Assembly: GCF_002423035.1 (NCBI RefSeq)
Contig: NZ_DIUM01000114.1
Span: forward strand, 1-60,375
Direction: 5' to 3'
Length of the DNA: 60,375 nucleotides
DNA from: Thiocapsa sp. UBA6158
GTDB lineage: Bacteria; Pseudomonadota; Gammaproteobacteria; Chromatiales; Chromatiaceae
Shown here: positions 51,397 through 59,391 of the stretch, in pieces
Numbering within the stretch: position 1 is the stretch's first letter
Layout: every line of letters starts with the position of its first letter
Made by a program: the position numbers and the translations under genes
Notes under the pieces: generated by a model
What the model saw: the letters and a program-made list of their open reading frames with translations, nothing else
The model's database searches: none
What the model was told of the DNA's origin: nothing

Positions 51397-52460
51397 CCCA
51401 ATTCAGCGCCTTGCAACGCTCCGAGACGGAGCTGTTTACGCCGGAGACGACGGACCGAGAAACGGCAAGCGCACGCCGCCCGCTGCAGACCCCGGGAACG
51501 ATCCGGTTCTTCGATTACCGTCCGACTCCGGCGGACGTGCGCGCCGAGGTCTTGGAAGGGCTGGGGCGTCCGGCCAAGCGTCTGTCGCCCAAACTCTTCT
51601 ACGACCAGCGCGGCTCGCAGCTCTTCGATGCCATCACCGAGTTGCCCGAGTATTACCCGACGCGGACCGAGATCGGGATCCTGCGCGAGTACGGCTCGGA
51701 GATGGCCGACCTGCTCGGCCGGGACAATGTCCTGATCGAGCTCGGGAGCGGCAGCAGTCTCAAGATCCGAACCCTGCTCGCCGCGCTGCAGCCCAGCGTC
51801 TACATGCCCGTGGATATCTCCAAAGAGCACCTGTTGGAGTCTGCGCATGCCCTCGCCGAGCGTTTCCCGGGTCTGTCGATCCGCGCCGCCTGCGCGGATT
51901 ACTCGGCGCCCTTCAGACTCCCCATGGAGCCGGACTGGACCGACCTGGCCGCCTTCTTTCCGGGTTCGAGCATCGGGAACTTTGACCCCGACGATGCGCG
52001 CCTCTTGCTCGGTCGGGTTGCCGAGCTGCTCGGCACCGGCGGACGGCTTCTGATCGGGGTCGACTTGCCAAAGGATCCGGCGATCCTCAATGCGGCCTAC
52101 GACGACGCCCAAGGCGTGACCGCGGCATTCAATCTCAACCTTCTGTCACGCATCAATCGCGAGCTGGATGGCAACTTCGATCTGGATGCCTTCACGCATC
52201 GGGCCTTCTTCGATACCGACTTGAGTCGCGTGGAGATGCACCTGGTGAGCCGGGTCGAACAGCGCGTGGAGGTCGCGGGAAGCACCTTCGATTTTCGTGC
52301 CGGCGAGACCATTCATACCGAGAATTCGTATAAGTACGGGATCGACTCCTTCCATCGACTCGCCGGTGACGCCGGCTTCGTCGCCGAGCAGGTCTGGACG
52401 GATCAGCAGGGTCTCTTCAGCGTGCACTGTCTGCGTGTCGACAACGGCTCGGCGAGATGA
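51393..52460 (+). CDS. egtD: L-histidine N-alpha-methyltransferase EgtD
   Basis: SAM-dependent trimethylation of histidine to hercynine, the first ergothioneine step. SAM-binding IELGSGSSLKIRTLL is near residue 118, and the acidic and Tyr residues of the histidine pocket lie in FDAITELPEYYPTRTE (about 73-88) and the C-terminal TENSYKYGIDSF. The 355-residue length is somewhat longer than mycobacterial EgtD. It overlaps egtB by 4 bases, so the two form a coupled pair. No egtA, egtC or egtE is nearby. Confidence 0.92.
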   Translation: MTQFSALQRSETELFTPETTDRETASARRPLQTPGTIRFFDYRPTPADVRAEVLEGLGRPAKRLSPKLFYDQRGSQLFDAITELPEYYPTRTEIGILREYGSEMADLLGRDNVLIELGSGSSLKIRTLLAALQPSVYMPVDISKEHLLESAHALAERFPGLSIRAACADYSAPFRLPMEPDWTDLAAFFPGSSIGNFDPDDARLLLGRVAELLGTGGRLLIGVDLPKDPAILNAAYDDAQGVTAAFNLNLLSRINRELDGNFDLDAFTHRAFFDTDLSRVEMHLVSRVEQRVEVAGSTFDFRAGETIHTENSYKYGIDSFHRLAGDAGFVAEQVWTDQQGLFSVHCLRVDNGSAR

Positions 52461-52563
52461 TGTTGCCGGCCAAGGAGCGCCGCCGCGTTGTTGGCGTCGG
52501 CGTCGGATTTTGATGAACCACGCAGTTCGACCGAGCCGAAGCCTTGTTCGACTGCCCGAACGG

Positions 52564-52866
52564 CTACCTTACGATAGCCCGCGTCGAAATGCGTCGTGAG
52601 GGTCCTGACAGAACAGCGCCCAAGTCGGTCGAGATGAATTCGACGGAAGAACCGTTCGGACTGACATAACGATCGTAATAGAAACCGCCGGTGTACATGA
52701 CTCTGCCGCTGCAATCCCCGTCGACCCGGTCGGTGCCGGTGAAGCGATAGGATTCGCCTGTGTCGCTGTCGGTTGCCATACCGACGATATTGCCCCGACC
52801 GTCGTCGGTTTCCAATCCGAAGGATCGGTAGGGCTCGCCCTCCCGAAAGCCCTCCTCGCGATACGG
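52564..52866 (-). pseudogene. Truncated hypothetical gene
   Basis: On the minus strand a frame ending at 52564 reads YREEGFREGEPYRSFGLETD and continues with NIVGMATDSDTGESYRF, VDGDCSGRVMYTGGFYYDRY and SSVEFISTDLGAV, a composition typical of a small exported beta-rich protein. I do not recognise the family. A TAG interrupts the frame at 52867-52869, right after ATGCGGGGAACC, and no signal peptide precedes it, so it looks like the C-terminal part of a broken gene. It lies in a 790-base gap between egtD and ppc that also holds a transposase scar. Confidence 0.45.
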
Positions 52867-53036
52867 CTAGGTTCCCCGCATGGAGCGCGGCGAGCAGAAC
52901 CAGATCGAACTCTGCGATGCCGCGTCCGCGGCTTGCTGATCCGTCTGTGCAATACTCTCCTGAATCCGTGGCTCTTATTCTACGCCCGTCACGTTTCGTC
53001 TCGCGAAGGTGTCGGCCGAATAGCCCGTAGCGACAA

Positions 53037-53180
53037 GTGCACATGCTGATTGCGATTCCGCCCAAGTACGCCGTCTCCGAAGTGGTCGGGTACATCAAGG
53101 GCAAGAGCGCCATCCATTTGGTTCGACGGGATATCCGTGATATGCGCATGGTTTTTGTCGGTCGGCCTTCGGCAGGGTAG
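53037..53180 (+). mobile_element. IS200/IS605-type TnpA remnant
   Basis: The frame reads VHMLIAIPPKYAVSEVVGYI then KGKSAIHLVR, the core of IS200-family HUH transposases. The HUH pair is damaged: the codon expected to be the first His is CAA (Gln). A TAG precedes it by two codons, and after LVR the sequence no longer matches, ending at a TAG. N-terminal strands and the catalytic Tyr helix are missing, so it is a short inactive scar between egtD and ppc. Confidence 0.75.
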
Positions 53181-53250
53181 TATCCGGGTCTCGATTCGCA
53201 CCCTATTCGCGATGGCCCCTATGGCGGCTGTCCGCACAGAGTAACGCCCG

Positions 53251-56043
53251 ATGAATGATGTTCCGCAAGATCAAGTCCTGGAGCGCGATGTTCAGCTCTT
53301 CACTGCCCTGCTCGGGGAGGTGCTGCGCGAGCACAGCCGCAAGCGCGTGCTGGTGATCGTCGAGCGTCTGCGCGACGGCTTCATGCAGCTGCGCGAAGGC
53401 GACGACCCCGAGCTGCGCGAGAAGCTGATGAAGCGGATCGAGGGGCTGGACGCCCAGACCCTTTCGGAGGTCATCCGTGCCTTCAACATCTATTTCGGCC
53501 TAGTCAATACCGCCGAGGAGCTCAACGCCTATCTCGCCCGCATGGATCTGATCTCGGCGGGGCAACGGCTCTGGGTCGGCTCCTTCGACGACATGGCGCG
53601 AGGGCTCAAGGACGACGGTGTGAGCCCGGAAAACTTCCAGAGTCTGCTCGAGCACCTGATCTATCTGCCGGTCTTCACCGCCCATCCCACCGAGGCGAAG
53701 CGACGCACGACCTTGGAGACCTTCCGGCGGATCTTTCTGGTCGGCCAGGATCTGCACCGCAGCAAGCTCAACGACGAGGAGCTCGAGGACCGACTCCAGG
53801 AGATCCTGACCCAGATCCAGATCCTGTGGAAGACCGACGAGGTCCGGATCCACAAGCCGCAGGTCACCGACGAGGTGCGCCAAGGGCTCTATTTCTTCCG
53901 CGAGTCGCTGTTCGAGGCCGTGCCGCAGATCTATCGCTTCCTTGAGAAGGCGGTGCGCCGAGTCTACGGGGCGCAATGCGGGATCAAGGTCCCGAGCTTC
54001 ATCCGTTTCGGCTCCTGGATCGGCGGGGACCGCGACGGCAATCCCTTTGTAAAACCCGAGACCACCGAGCTTGCCGTTCGCATGCACGGCGAGCTGGTCC
54101 TGGAGCTGTATCTCGAGCGCATCCGCAAGCTGCACCGTATGCTCAGTCATGCCAGCTCCATCTGCCAGCCGTCGCCGGCCTTCATGGACAGCCTCGATTC
54201 CGACGAGGACTATTGGGTCGACACCATGGGCCAAAGCCTGCGCCGCTACGTGCATGAGCCCTATCGGCGCAAACTGGCGATGATGGATCATCGTCTCGAC
54301 GCGAATCTGGAGCGGATACGCGCGCGCATGTCGGGACGGCACGATCCGACACAACCGGCCGGGTATGCCGGCGAGCGCGACTTTCTCGCCGACCTCTATC
54401 TGATTCGCGACTCGCTGCACCACCACGGCGATGCCAACGCGGCCGCCGGCCCCTTGCAGGATCTCATCCGGCTCGCCGAGACCTTCGGCTTTCACCTGGT
54501 TCATCTCGATATCCGCCAGGAATCGATCCGCCACACCGAGGCCGTGACCGAGCTGTTCGCGCGCCAGGCCGGTGCTCCCTACTATCAGGCCTTCGACGAA
54601 GAGCAGCGCCTGATGGCCTTGGCGGAGGCCATTGCCCATCCGCACCCCTTCGTGATCGACAAGGCGACCTTGACCCCGGAGACCCGAGAGACACTGGAGG
54701 TCTTCGAGGTGATGGCGCGCATGCGCGCGGAGATCAGCGAGAACCTGTTTGGTCAGTACGTCATCTCCATGACCCATTACGCCAGTCATGTCATGGAAGT
54801 CATGCTGTTGGCGCGGCTTGCCGGACTCGCCGGCAAGGATCGCCAGGGCTGGTTCTGCAAGATCCAGATCTCGCCACTGTTCGAGACCATCGATGACCTG
54901 AATCGCATCGGCGAGGTGATGGGGCGGTTGTTCCGGGATCCGACCTACGGTGCGCTGCTGAAGGCCTCGGGCAATCAGCAGGAGGTGATGCTCGGGTATT
55001 CGGATTCCTGTAAAGACGGCGGCATCCTGGCCTCGAGCTGGCGTCTCTACGAGGCGCAGCGCCGCGTGATCCAGCTCGCCGACGATCAGGGCGTCTCCTG
55101 TCGCCTCTTCCACGGGCGCGGCGGTACGGTCGGGCGCGGCGGCGGGCCGACCCACGAGGCCATCCTCGCGCAGCCGACCGATACGGTGCACGGACAGATC
55201 AAGCTCACCGAGCAGGGCGAGGTGCTGTCGTATCGTTATGCGAATCCGGAGACCGCGCGCTACGAGCTGACCCTGGGCATCAGCGGGCTCATCAAGGCCA
55301 GCCGCTGCCTGATCGAGCCGCCGCCCGAGGACCGCAAGGATTATCTCGGGATCATGGACGAGCTCGCCCGCTACGGCGAGGAGGCATATCGGCAACTGAC
55401 GCAAGACACCGAGGGCTTCCTCGACTATTTCTACGAGTGTACGCCGCTCGACGGGATCGCCCTGCTGAATATCGGATCGCGCCCGTCGCATCGCAAAAAG
55501 GCGGATCGTTCGTTGAAATCCATCCGTGCCATCCCTTGGGTCTTTGGGTGGGCCCAGTCGCGTCAGACCTTGCCGGCCTGGTTCGGCATCGGCTACGCGA
55601 TCGAGCGCTATCGCGGCAACGAGCTGGATCGCCTCGTGAAGCTCCAGAAAATGTATCAGGAGTGGCCCTATTTCCGCGCGCTGTTGTCCAACACGCAGAT
55701 GTCGCTCTTCAAGGCCGAGATGCATATCGCACGGGCCTACGCCCGCTTGGCCGAGAACCAGGAGCGGGCGCAGGCGATCTACGGCGTCATCGAGGCCGAA
55801 TACGGACGCACCCTCACACAGGTCATGAACGTCGCCGGTTTGCGCGGTCTTATGGAGGAGACCCCGGATCTTCAGCACTCCCTGGCGCGTCGCAACATCT
55901 ATCTGGATCCCTTGAATCATATCCAGGTCGCTCTGCTGGAACGCTACCGTGCCGAGCAGGACGAGGCCAAGCGCGAAGAGTGGCTGGACCCGCTGCTGCG
56001 CTCGATCAATGCGATCGCGGCCGGGATGCGCAATACCGGATGA
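53251..56043 (+). CDS. ppc: Phosphoenolpyruvate carboxylase
   Basis: Carboxylates PEP with bicarbonate to oxaloacetate, replenishing the TCA cycle. Catalytic His145 lies in VFTAHPTEAKRRT. The second signature GYSDSCKDGG is near residue 585, and the FHGRGGTVGRGGGPTHEA loop near 625 holds the glycine-rich active-site turn. It has 930 residues and ends in ...SINAIAAGMRNTG, the characteristic RNTG C-terminus needed for activity. ATG 53251 has only AGAG upstream. It is monocistronic as far as can be seen; the upstream gap holds the IS200 scar. Confidence 0.97.
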   Translation: MNDVPQDQVLERDVQLFTALLGEVLREHSRKRVLVIVERLRDGFMQLREGDDPELREKLMKRIEGLDAQTLSEVIRAFNIYFGLVNTAEELNAYLARMDLISAGQRLWVGSFDDMARGLKDDGVSPENFQSLLEHLIYLPVFTAHPTEAKRRTTLETFRRIFLVGQDLHRSKLNDEELEDRLQEILTQIQILWKTDEVRIHKPQVTDEVRQGLYFFRESLFEAVPQIYRFLEKAVRRVYGAQCGIKVPSFIRFGSWIGGDRDGNPFVKPETTELAVRMHGELVLELYLERIRKLHRMLSHASSICQPSPAFMDSLDSDEDYWVDTMGQSLRRYVHEPYRRKLAMMDHRLDANLERIRARMSGRHDPTQPAGYAGERDFLADLYLIRDSLHHHGDANAAAGPLQDLIRLAETFGFHLVHLDIRQESIRHTEAVTELFARQAGAPYYQAFDEEQRLMALAEAIAHPHPFVIDKATLTPETRETLEVFEVMARMRAEISENLFGQYVISMTHYASHVMEVMLLARLAGLAGKDRQGWFCKIQISPLFETIDDLNRIGEVMGRLFRDPTYGALLKASGNQQEVMLGYSDSCKDGGILASSWRLYEAQRRVIQLADDQGVSCRLFHGRGGTVGRGGGPTHEAILAQPTDTVHGQIKLTEQGEVLSYRYANPETARYELTLGISGLIKASRCLIEPPPEDRKDYLGIMDELARYGEEAYRQLTQDTEGFLDYFYECTPLDGIALLNIGSRPSHRKKADRSLKSIRAIPWVFGWAQSRQTLPAWFGIGYAIERYRGNELDRLVKLQKMYQEWPYFRALLSNTQMSLFKAEMHIARAYARLAENQERAQAIYGVIEAEYGRTLTQVMNVAGLRGLMEETPDLQHSLARRNIYLDPLNHIQVALLERYRAEQDEAKREEWLDPLLRSINAIAAGMRNTG

Positions 56044-56124
56044 CGGGCGTTCGACCTCCGGCTGCCGATCGTCCGAGGCCGGTCGGGACCGGGACATCGA
56101 ATCTGGGATATTCTGCGATAAACT

Positions 56125-56379
56125 GTGGTGCGGATCGAGCAGCTTCGCCGCGAGGTCAAGACGGAGATCGAGCAGCTCCGCGGCGAGGTCAAGACCGACA
56201 TCGAGCAGTTACGCGGCGAGCTACGCGAAACCGAGTTGCGACTCCAGAAGGAGATCCAACAGATCCGCGGCGAGGTCATGACCGCGATCGAGCGCAGCCG
56301 CAACACCTTGCTGATGTGGCTCATCCCTCTCATGTTCGCTCAGGTCGGCGCACTGACGGCGCTGGTGAAGCTGCTCTGA
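56125..56379 (+). CDS. Small coiled-coil protein with C-terminal membrane anchor
   Basis: 84 residues: a charged coiled coil (residues 1-58) and one membrane span (TLLMWLIPLMFAQVGALTAL). The layout resembles the C-terminal part of DUF1640-type proteins, but the usual N-terminal region is missing. The coiled coil is encoded by a tandem 33-bp repeat whose unit gives EVKTEIEQLRG. The start is GTG 56125 or 56128 with no clear ribosome site, right after an in-frame TAA. It may be a real small anchor protein or a truncated gene; the 82-base gap after ppc leaves little room for a promoter. Confidence 0.5.
   Translation: MVRIEQLRREVKTEIEQLRGEVKTDIEQLRGELRETELRLQKEIQQIRGEVMTAIERSRNTLLMWLIPLMFAQVGALTALVKLL
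56134..56217 (+). repeat. Tandem 33-bp repeat, about 2.5 units
   Basis: Units at 56152-56184 and 56185-56217 differ at 5 of 33 bases, preceded by a partial unit from 56134. A degenerate further unit is seen near 56259-56290. Eleven-codon periodicity keeps the coiled-coil register. Confidence 0.75.
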
Positions 56380-56427
56380 GCAGGTCGGGCTTACGCCCTA
56401 GAGTACATCCCGCAGCGGAATCCTCGT

Positions 56428-56556
56428 ATGCCCGAGTTACGGACGATCGTCCCTCCATCGCCAACGCGACCCCCTTTAGGTATCCGTCTGCTCGGCGGCG
56501 TCTTGCTCACCTTCAGCGTGGGTCTGGTCTCCTGTCAGGCGATGTTCGTCCTCTGA
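56428..56556 (+). CDS. 42-residue lipopeptide-like ORF coupled to xpaC
   Basis: ATG 56428 opens a 42-codon frame whose TGA overlaps the xpaC ATG (TGATG). The product has a Pro-rich N-terminus, a hydrophobic segment (GGVLLTFSVGLV, residues 23-34) and then Ser-Cys: LVSC at 33-36 fits a lipobox, leaving a seven-residue mature lipopeptide. Upstream GCGGAA is a weak ribosome site. It could serve as a translational coupler for xpaC or as a real membrane micropeptide. I do not know a homologue. Confidence 0.4.
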   Translation: MPELRTIVPPSPTRPPLGIRLLGGVLLTFSVGLVSCQAMFVL

Positions 56557-57476
56557 TGGCCGGCCCCGCGAGCACACCTCCCGAGCAACGTCGGACCCTG
56601 AGTCTGACCGAGCTGATTCTCGGGGTCAGGCCGGATCGTCACCCTGATCCCGATACGAACATGCCCGCTCGGGGTAAACCTCGCGCGAAGGGCACGCTCC
56701 TGTTCCTGCTGCCGATCCCGCTCCTGATCGGTGCCTTGATCGGGCTCGGGGCGGGTCGGTTGGATGTCGTCCTGTTCGACGGCGGGATCTTTGCGCTTTT
56801 CATGGCGGCAGCCGATCTGACCCGTCGCGGGCTGCGCGCGGAGCACGCCCAACAGATCCTGCGGTTTACGCGGCTCCAGCGTATCCCGCTGAAGACCATC
56901 GGCGGTTTACTGACAGGCGTTGCGACCGGATTGGCCGCCTGGTTGTCGGTCGGTCAGGGGCCAGCGCTCAGCCTCGTCTATGCGACGGTCGCGATGATCG
57001 GCTTTCATTTGGTCTACGGGCTCGAGCCGCTCGCTCGGGCACGTCCGTTCGCGACCGACGACGAGCGGGCGCGCAAGGTCGCGGCGGCCTTGGAAGAGGC
57101 GGAGCGCAAGCTGATCGACCTGGACCGTGCGGCGACGACGATCGCCAACCCGGAGCTGAAGATCCGCCTGCAACGGATCGGCTCGCAGGGCCGGTCGATC
57201 CTGAATCAGATCGCCGATCGCCCCACCGATCTGTTTCGGGCGCGCAAGTTTTTGAGCGTCTATCTCGACGGTGTCCAGCAGGTCGCCGACGGTTATGCGC
57301 GGACCCATCGCCTGGCGGATTCGCGCGAGTTGGAGCAGAATTTTCGCAATGTCCTGGTGACGGTCGAGCAGGTGTTCGACGAGCAACACCAGAGGCTGCT
57401 GAAGACCGACGTGATGGACCTCGATATCCAGATCGAGGTGCTGAAGAAGCAGCTCGAGCGCGAAGGGATTCAGTGA
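56556..57476 (+). CDS. XpaC-like membrane protein
   Basis: Protein of 306 residues resembling XpaC (5-bromo-4-chloroindolyl phosphate hydrolysis protein), usually encoded next to TelA. Hydrophobic spans lie at about 46-67 (GTLLFLLPIPLLIGALIGL), 72-88 and 117-150, followed by a soluble helical C-terminal half (170-306) with RARPFATDDERARKVAAALE and the segment FRNVLVTVEQVFDEQHQRL. ATG 56556 was chosen from the overlap with the small upstream ORF and the start of plausible sequence; the frame upstream is a ppc shadow. The XpaC name reflects context and pattern more than clear motifs. The biochemical role is unknown. Confidence 0.7.
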   Translation: MAGPASTPPEQRRTLSLTELILGVRPDRHPDPDTNMPARGKPRAKGTLLFLLPIPLLIGALIGLGAGRLDVVLFDGGIFALFMAAADLTRRGLRAEHAQQILRFTRLQRIPLKTIGGLLTGVATGLAAWLSVGQGPALSLVYATVAMIGFHLVYGLEPLARARPFATDDERARKVAAALEEAERKLIDLDRAATTIANPELKIRLQRIGSQGRSILNQIADRPTDLFRARKFLSVYLDGVQQVADGYARTHRLADSRELEQNFRNVLVTVEQVFDEQHQRLLKTDVMDLDIQIEVLKKQLEREGIQ

Positions 57477-57547
57477 CGAAACCGCGCCTTTGGTGACATG
57501 CGACGTCTCTGCGTCGGTCTTCCGTCGCGGTGAATAACGGCCTCGGT

Positions 57548-57559
57548 GGGCGCGGTTTA
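57548..57559 (-). repeat. Dispersed repeat, first copy before telA
   Basis: GGGCGCGGTTTA, i.e. TAAACCGCGCCC on the minus strand. It is one of four copies in the 284-base xpaC-telA gap, which otherwise contains no gene. Confidence 0.55.
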
Positions 57560-57616
57560 GGATGGGGCAGTTATAGTGAGCTCGACGTTTGGTGCATCCA
57601 CGGCCTTTAGCAGGGA

Positions 57617-57657
57617 CGCGGTTTAAGTCTATATATTTATTTGATTTTTAAACCGCG
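57617..57657. repeat. Inverted pair of dispersed repeats, 21-nt AT-rich loop
   Basis: CGCGGTTTAA (57617-57626) and TTAAACCGCG (57648-57657) pair perfectly over 10 bases. The 21-base spacer is almost pure A/T (TCTATATATTTATTTGATTT). Spacer length and design match the pair before rseP. Confidence 0.7.
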
Positions 57658-57713
57658 CAGGCTCCAGGGGTCGTCAAGTCTGCCGGGGCCGATCACATCC
57701 AAAAACATCGCAT

Positions 57714-57734
57714 ACCGCGCCGGGCGCGGTTTAA
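57714..57734. repeat. Palindrome with dispersed-repeat arm
   Basis: ACCGCGCC-G-GGCGCGGT is a perfect 17-base palindrome; its right half runs into TTTAA to give GGGCGCGGTTTAA, another copy of the element. It ends 27 bases before the telA start. Confidence 0.6.
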
Positions 57735-57760
57735 TGTCCAAATCGATTGGGAGAGATTGA

Positions 57761-58969
57761 GTGAGCGAGCGAGAGCCAGGCGACGCGGCTGCGATGGATC
57801 CTCAAACACAGGGGCAAGCGACGAGCGCCCGGCCTGTGCCGACGGCCGATCCCGTCGCAGAGATCGCCCTGGCCGATTCGCCGCGTGCTGCGGAGCGACC
57901 GCTCATGGTCGGCGAGGATGTACAGGTGCCGCAGATTGGCGAGGCGCAGCTCGGGCGACTGCTGCAGGAGCTGGATCTGAACGATACCCACTCAATCCTC
58001 TTCTTCGGTTCCAAGGCCCAAGAGCGCCTCACCGAGGTCTCCGACCAAATGCTCGAAGGCGTGCGCGCCAAGGATGTGGGCCCCGCAGGTGCCGCGCTGA
58101 GCGAAATGGTTACGACGCTCAAGGGGTTTCGTGTCGATGATCTCAATCCGAACCGCAAGCCCGGTTTATTGGCGCGTCTGACCGGCAAAGGTCGGCCGGT
58201 CGTCAAGTTCCTGCAGGAATACGAGGCGGTCCGCGATCAGATCGAGACGATCTCCGGGCAACTGGAGCGGCACAAGACCAAGCTCCTGACCGACGTGACC
58301 GCGCTCGACCGGCTCTACGCGGCCAACCTGGACTATTTTCGGACCCTGGAGCAGTACATCGCGGCCGGCGAGGCGAAGCTCGTCGAGTTGGACGAGTCGA
58401 CCATCCCCGCGTTGGCCGCACAGGTCGCGGCCAGCACCGACATGGTCGAGGTGCAGCGCCTGAAGGATCTGCGCGGCGCCCGCGACGAGCTGGAGCGGCG
58501 CGTCTATGACCTGAAGCTCACGCGTCAGGTGACCATGCAGGGTCTGCCCAGCATCCGCATGGTCCAGGAAAACGACAAGGGTCTGATCAACAAGATCAAC
58601 TCGACCCTGGTCAATACGGTGCCTCTGTGGCGCCAACAACTGGCCCAGGCAGTGACCATCTACCGTTCGGGCGAGGCGGCGGACACCATCAAGGCGGCCA
58701 CCGATCTCACCAATGATCTGCTGCGCGCCAATGCGGACAACCTCAAATCGGCGAACGCCGAGGCGCGCCGTCAGATCGAGCGCGGTGTCTTCGACATCGA
58801 GGTGGTCAAGCACGCTAATCAAACACTCATCGAGACGATCGAGGAGAGCCTGGCGATCGCCGACGAGGGTAAGCGCGCCCGCGCCATCGCCAGCCAGGAG
58901 CTCGAACGCCTGGAGGCCGATCTGCGTCGAACCCTGACCTCGGCAAGCGCCCGGCAAACGGATCAGTAG
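57761..58969 (+). CDS. telA: TelA-family toxic anion resistance protein
   Basis: TelA/KlaA family, first linked to tellurite resistance; many members have broader envelope or stress roles. It has 402 residues, mostly helical: after a Pro-rich start (1-55) come FFGSKAQERLTEVSDQMLEGV (~83-103), KFLQEYEAVRDQIETISGQL (~149-168) and LKDLRGARDELERRVYDLKLTRQVTMQGLP near 230-260, the family core, with NTVPLWRQQLAQAVTIY near 285. GTG 57761 follows GGGAGAG by about 4 bases. Its partner XpaC lies upstream across a repeat-rich gap. Confidence 0.9.
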   Translation: MSEREPGDAAAMDPQTQGQATSARPVPTADPVAEIALADSPRAAERPLMVGEDVQVPQIGEAQLGRLLQELDLNDTHSILFFGSKAQERLTEVSDQMLEGVRAKDVGPAGAALSEMVTTLKGFRVDDLNPNRKPGLLARLTGKGRPVVKFLQEYEAVRDQIETISGQLERHKTKLLTDVTALDRLYAANLDYFRTLEQYIAAGEAKLVELDESTIPALAAQVAASTDMVEVQRLKDLRGARDELERRVYDLKLTRQVTMQGLPSIRMVQENDKGLINKINSTLVNTVPLWRQQLAQAVTIYRSGEAADTIKAATDLTNDLLRANADNLKSANAEARRQIERGVFDIEVVKHANQTLIETIEESLAIADEGKRARAIASQELERLEADLRRTLTSASARQTDQ

Positions 58970-59010
58970 GCGAGCAACCTCATACCACTTCCATTTTCCG
59001 CCAGATTCTG

Positions 59011-59046
59011 TATATTTGCGCGTTTACCTGCGGGGCCATTCCCGCA
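59011..59046 (+). promoter_or_regulatory. rpsP -10 element and leader hairpin
   Basis: TATATT (59011-59016) preceded by TCTG is a likely -10; the -35 is unclear (CTTCCA at 58988). In the leader, TGCGGG (59029-59034) pairs with CCCGCA (59041-59046) over a 6-base loop. The 107-base telA-rpsP gap otherwise has no feature. Confidence 0.4.
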
Positions 59047-59076
59047 ACGTCCAATCGTCTGGGTCCAGGACAGCAC

Positions 59077-59346
59077 ATGGTTACGATTCGTTTGTCTCGG
59101 GGTGGCTCCAAGAAGAACCCTTTTTATCAGATCGTTGTGGCCGACATCCGCGCCAAGCGTGATGGACGCTATATCGAGCGCCTTGGTTTCTTCAACCCGC
59201 TCGCCAAGGGCGGCGAGGTCGAGCTGCGCGTCGATCGTCAGCGTGCGCAGTATTGGGTCGAGCGCGGCGCCCAGCCGACCGACCGCGTCAAGCAGCTTCT
59301 GAAGCAAGCCGCTCGCGAAGAGTCGGCAACCGCAGTCGCTGCCTAG
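59077..59346 (+). CDS. rpsP: 30S ribosomal protein S16
   Basis: Early-assembly small-subunit protein. The family start MVTIRLSRGGSKKNPFYQIVVAD and the IERLGFFNPLAKGGE motif are clear. The 89-residue length is typical. It heads rpsP-rimM-trmD(-rplS), the classic proteobacterial operon; rimM follows after 45 bases. Confidence 0.97.
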   Translation: MVTIRLSRGGSKKNPFYQIVVADIRAKRDGRYIERLGFFNPLAKGGEVELRVDRQRAQYWVERGAQPTDRVKQLLKQAAREESATAVAA

Positions 59347-59391
59347 TCCGAACGATCGCACCACGCGAAGCTGACTCGAACCGCCCCGATC

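Noticed and set aside
53181..53250. Continuation of the IS200 transposase toward ppc in another frame
   Set aside because: I tried the other frames after LVR and found no match to the Tyr-containing C-terminal helix.
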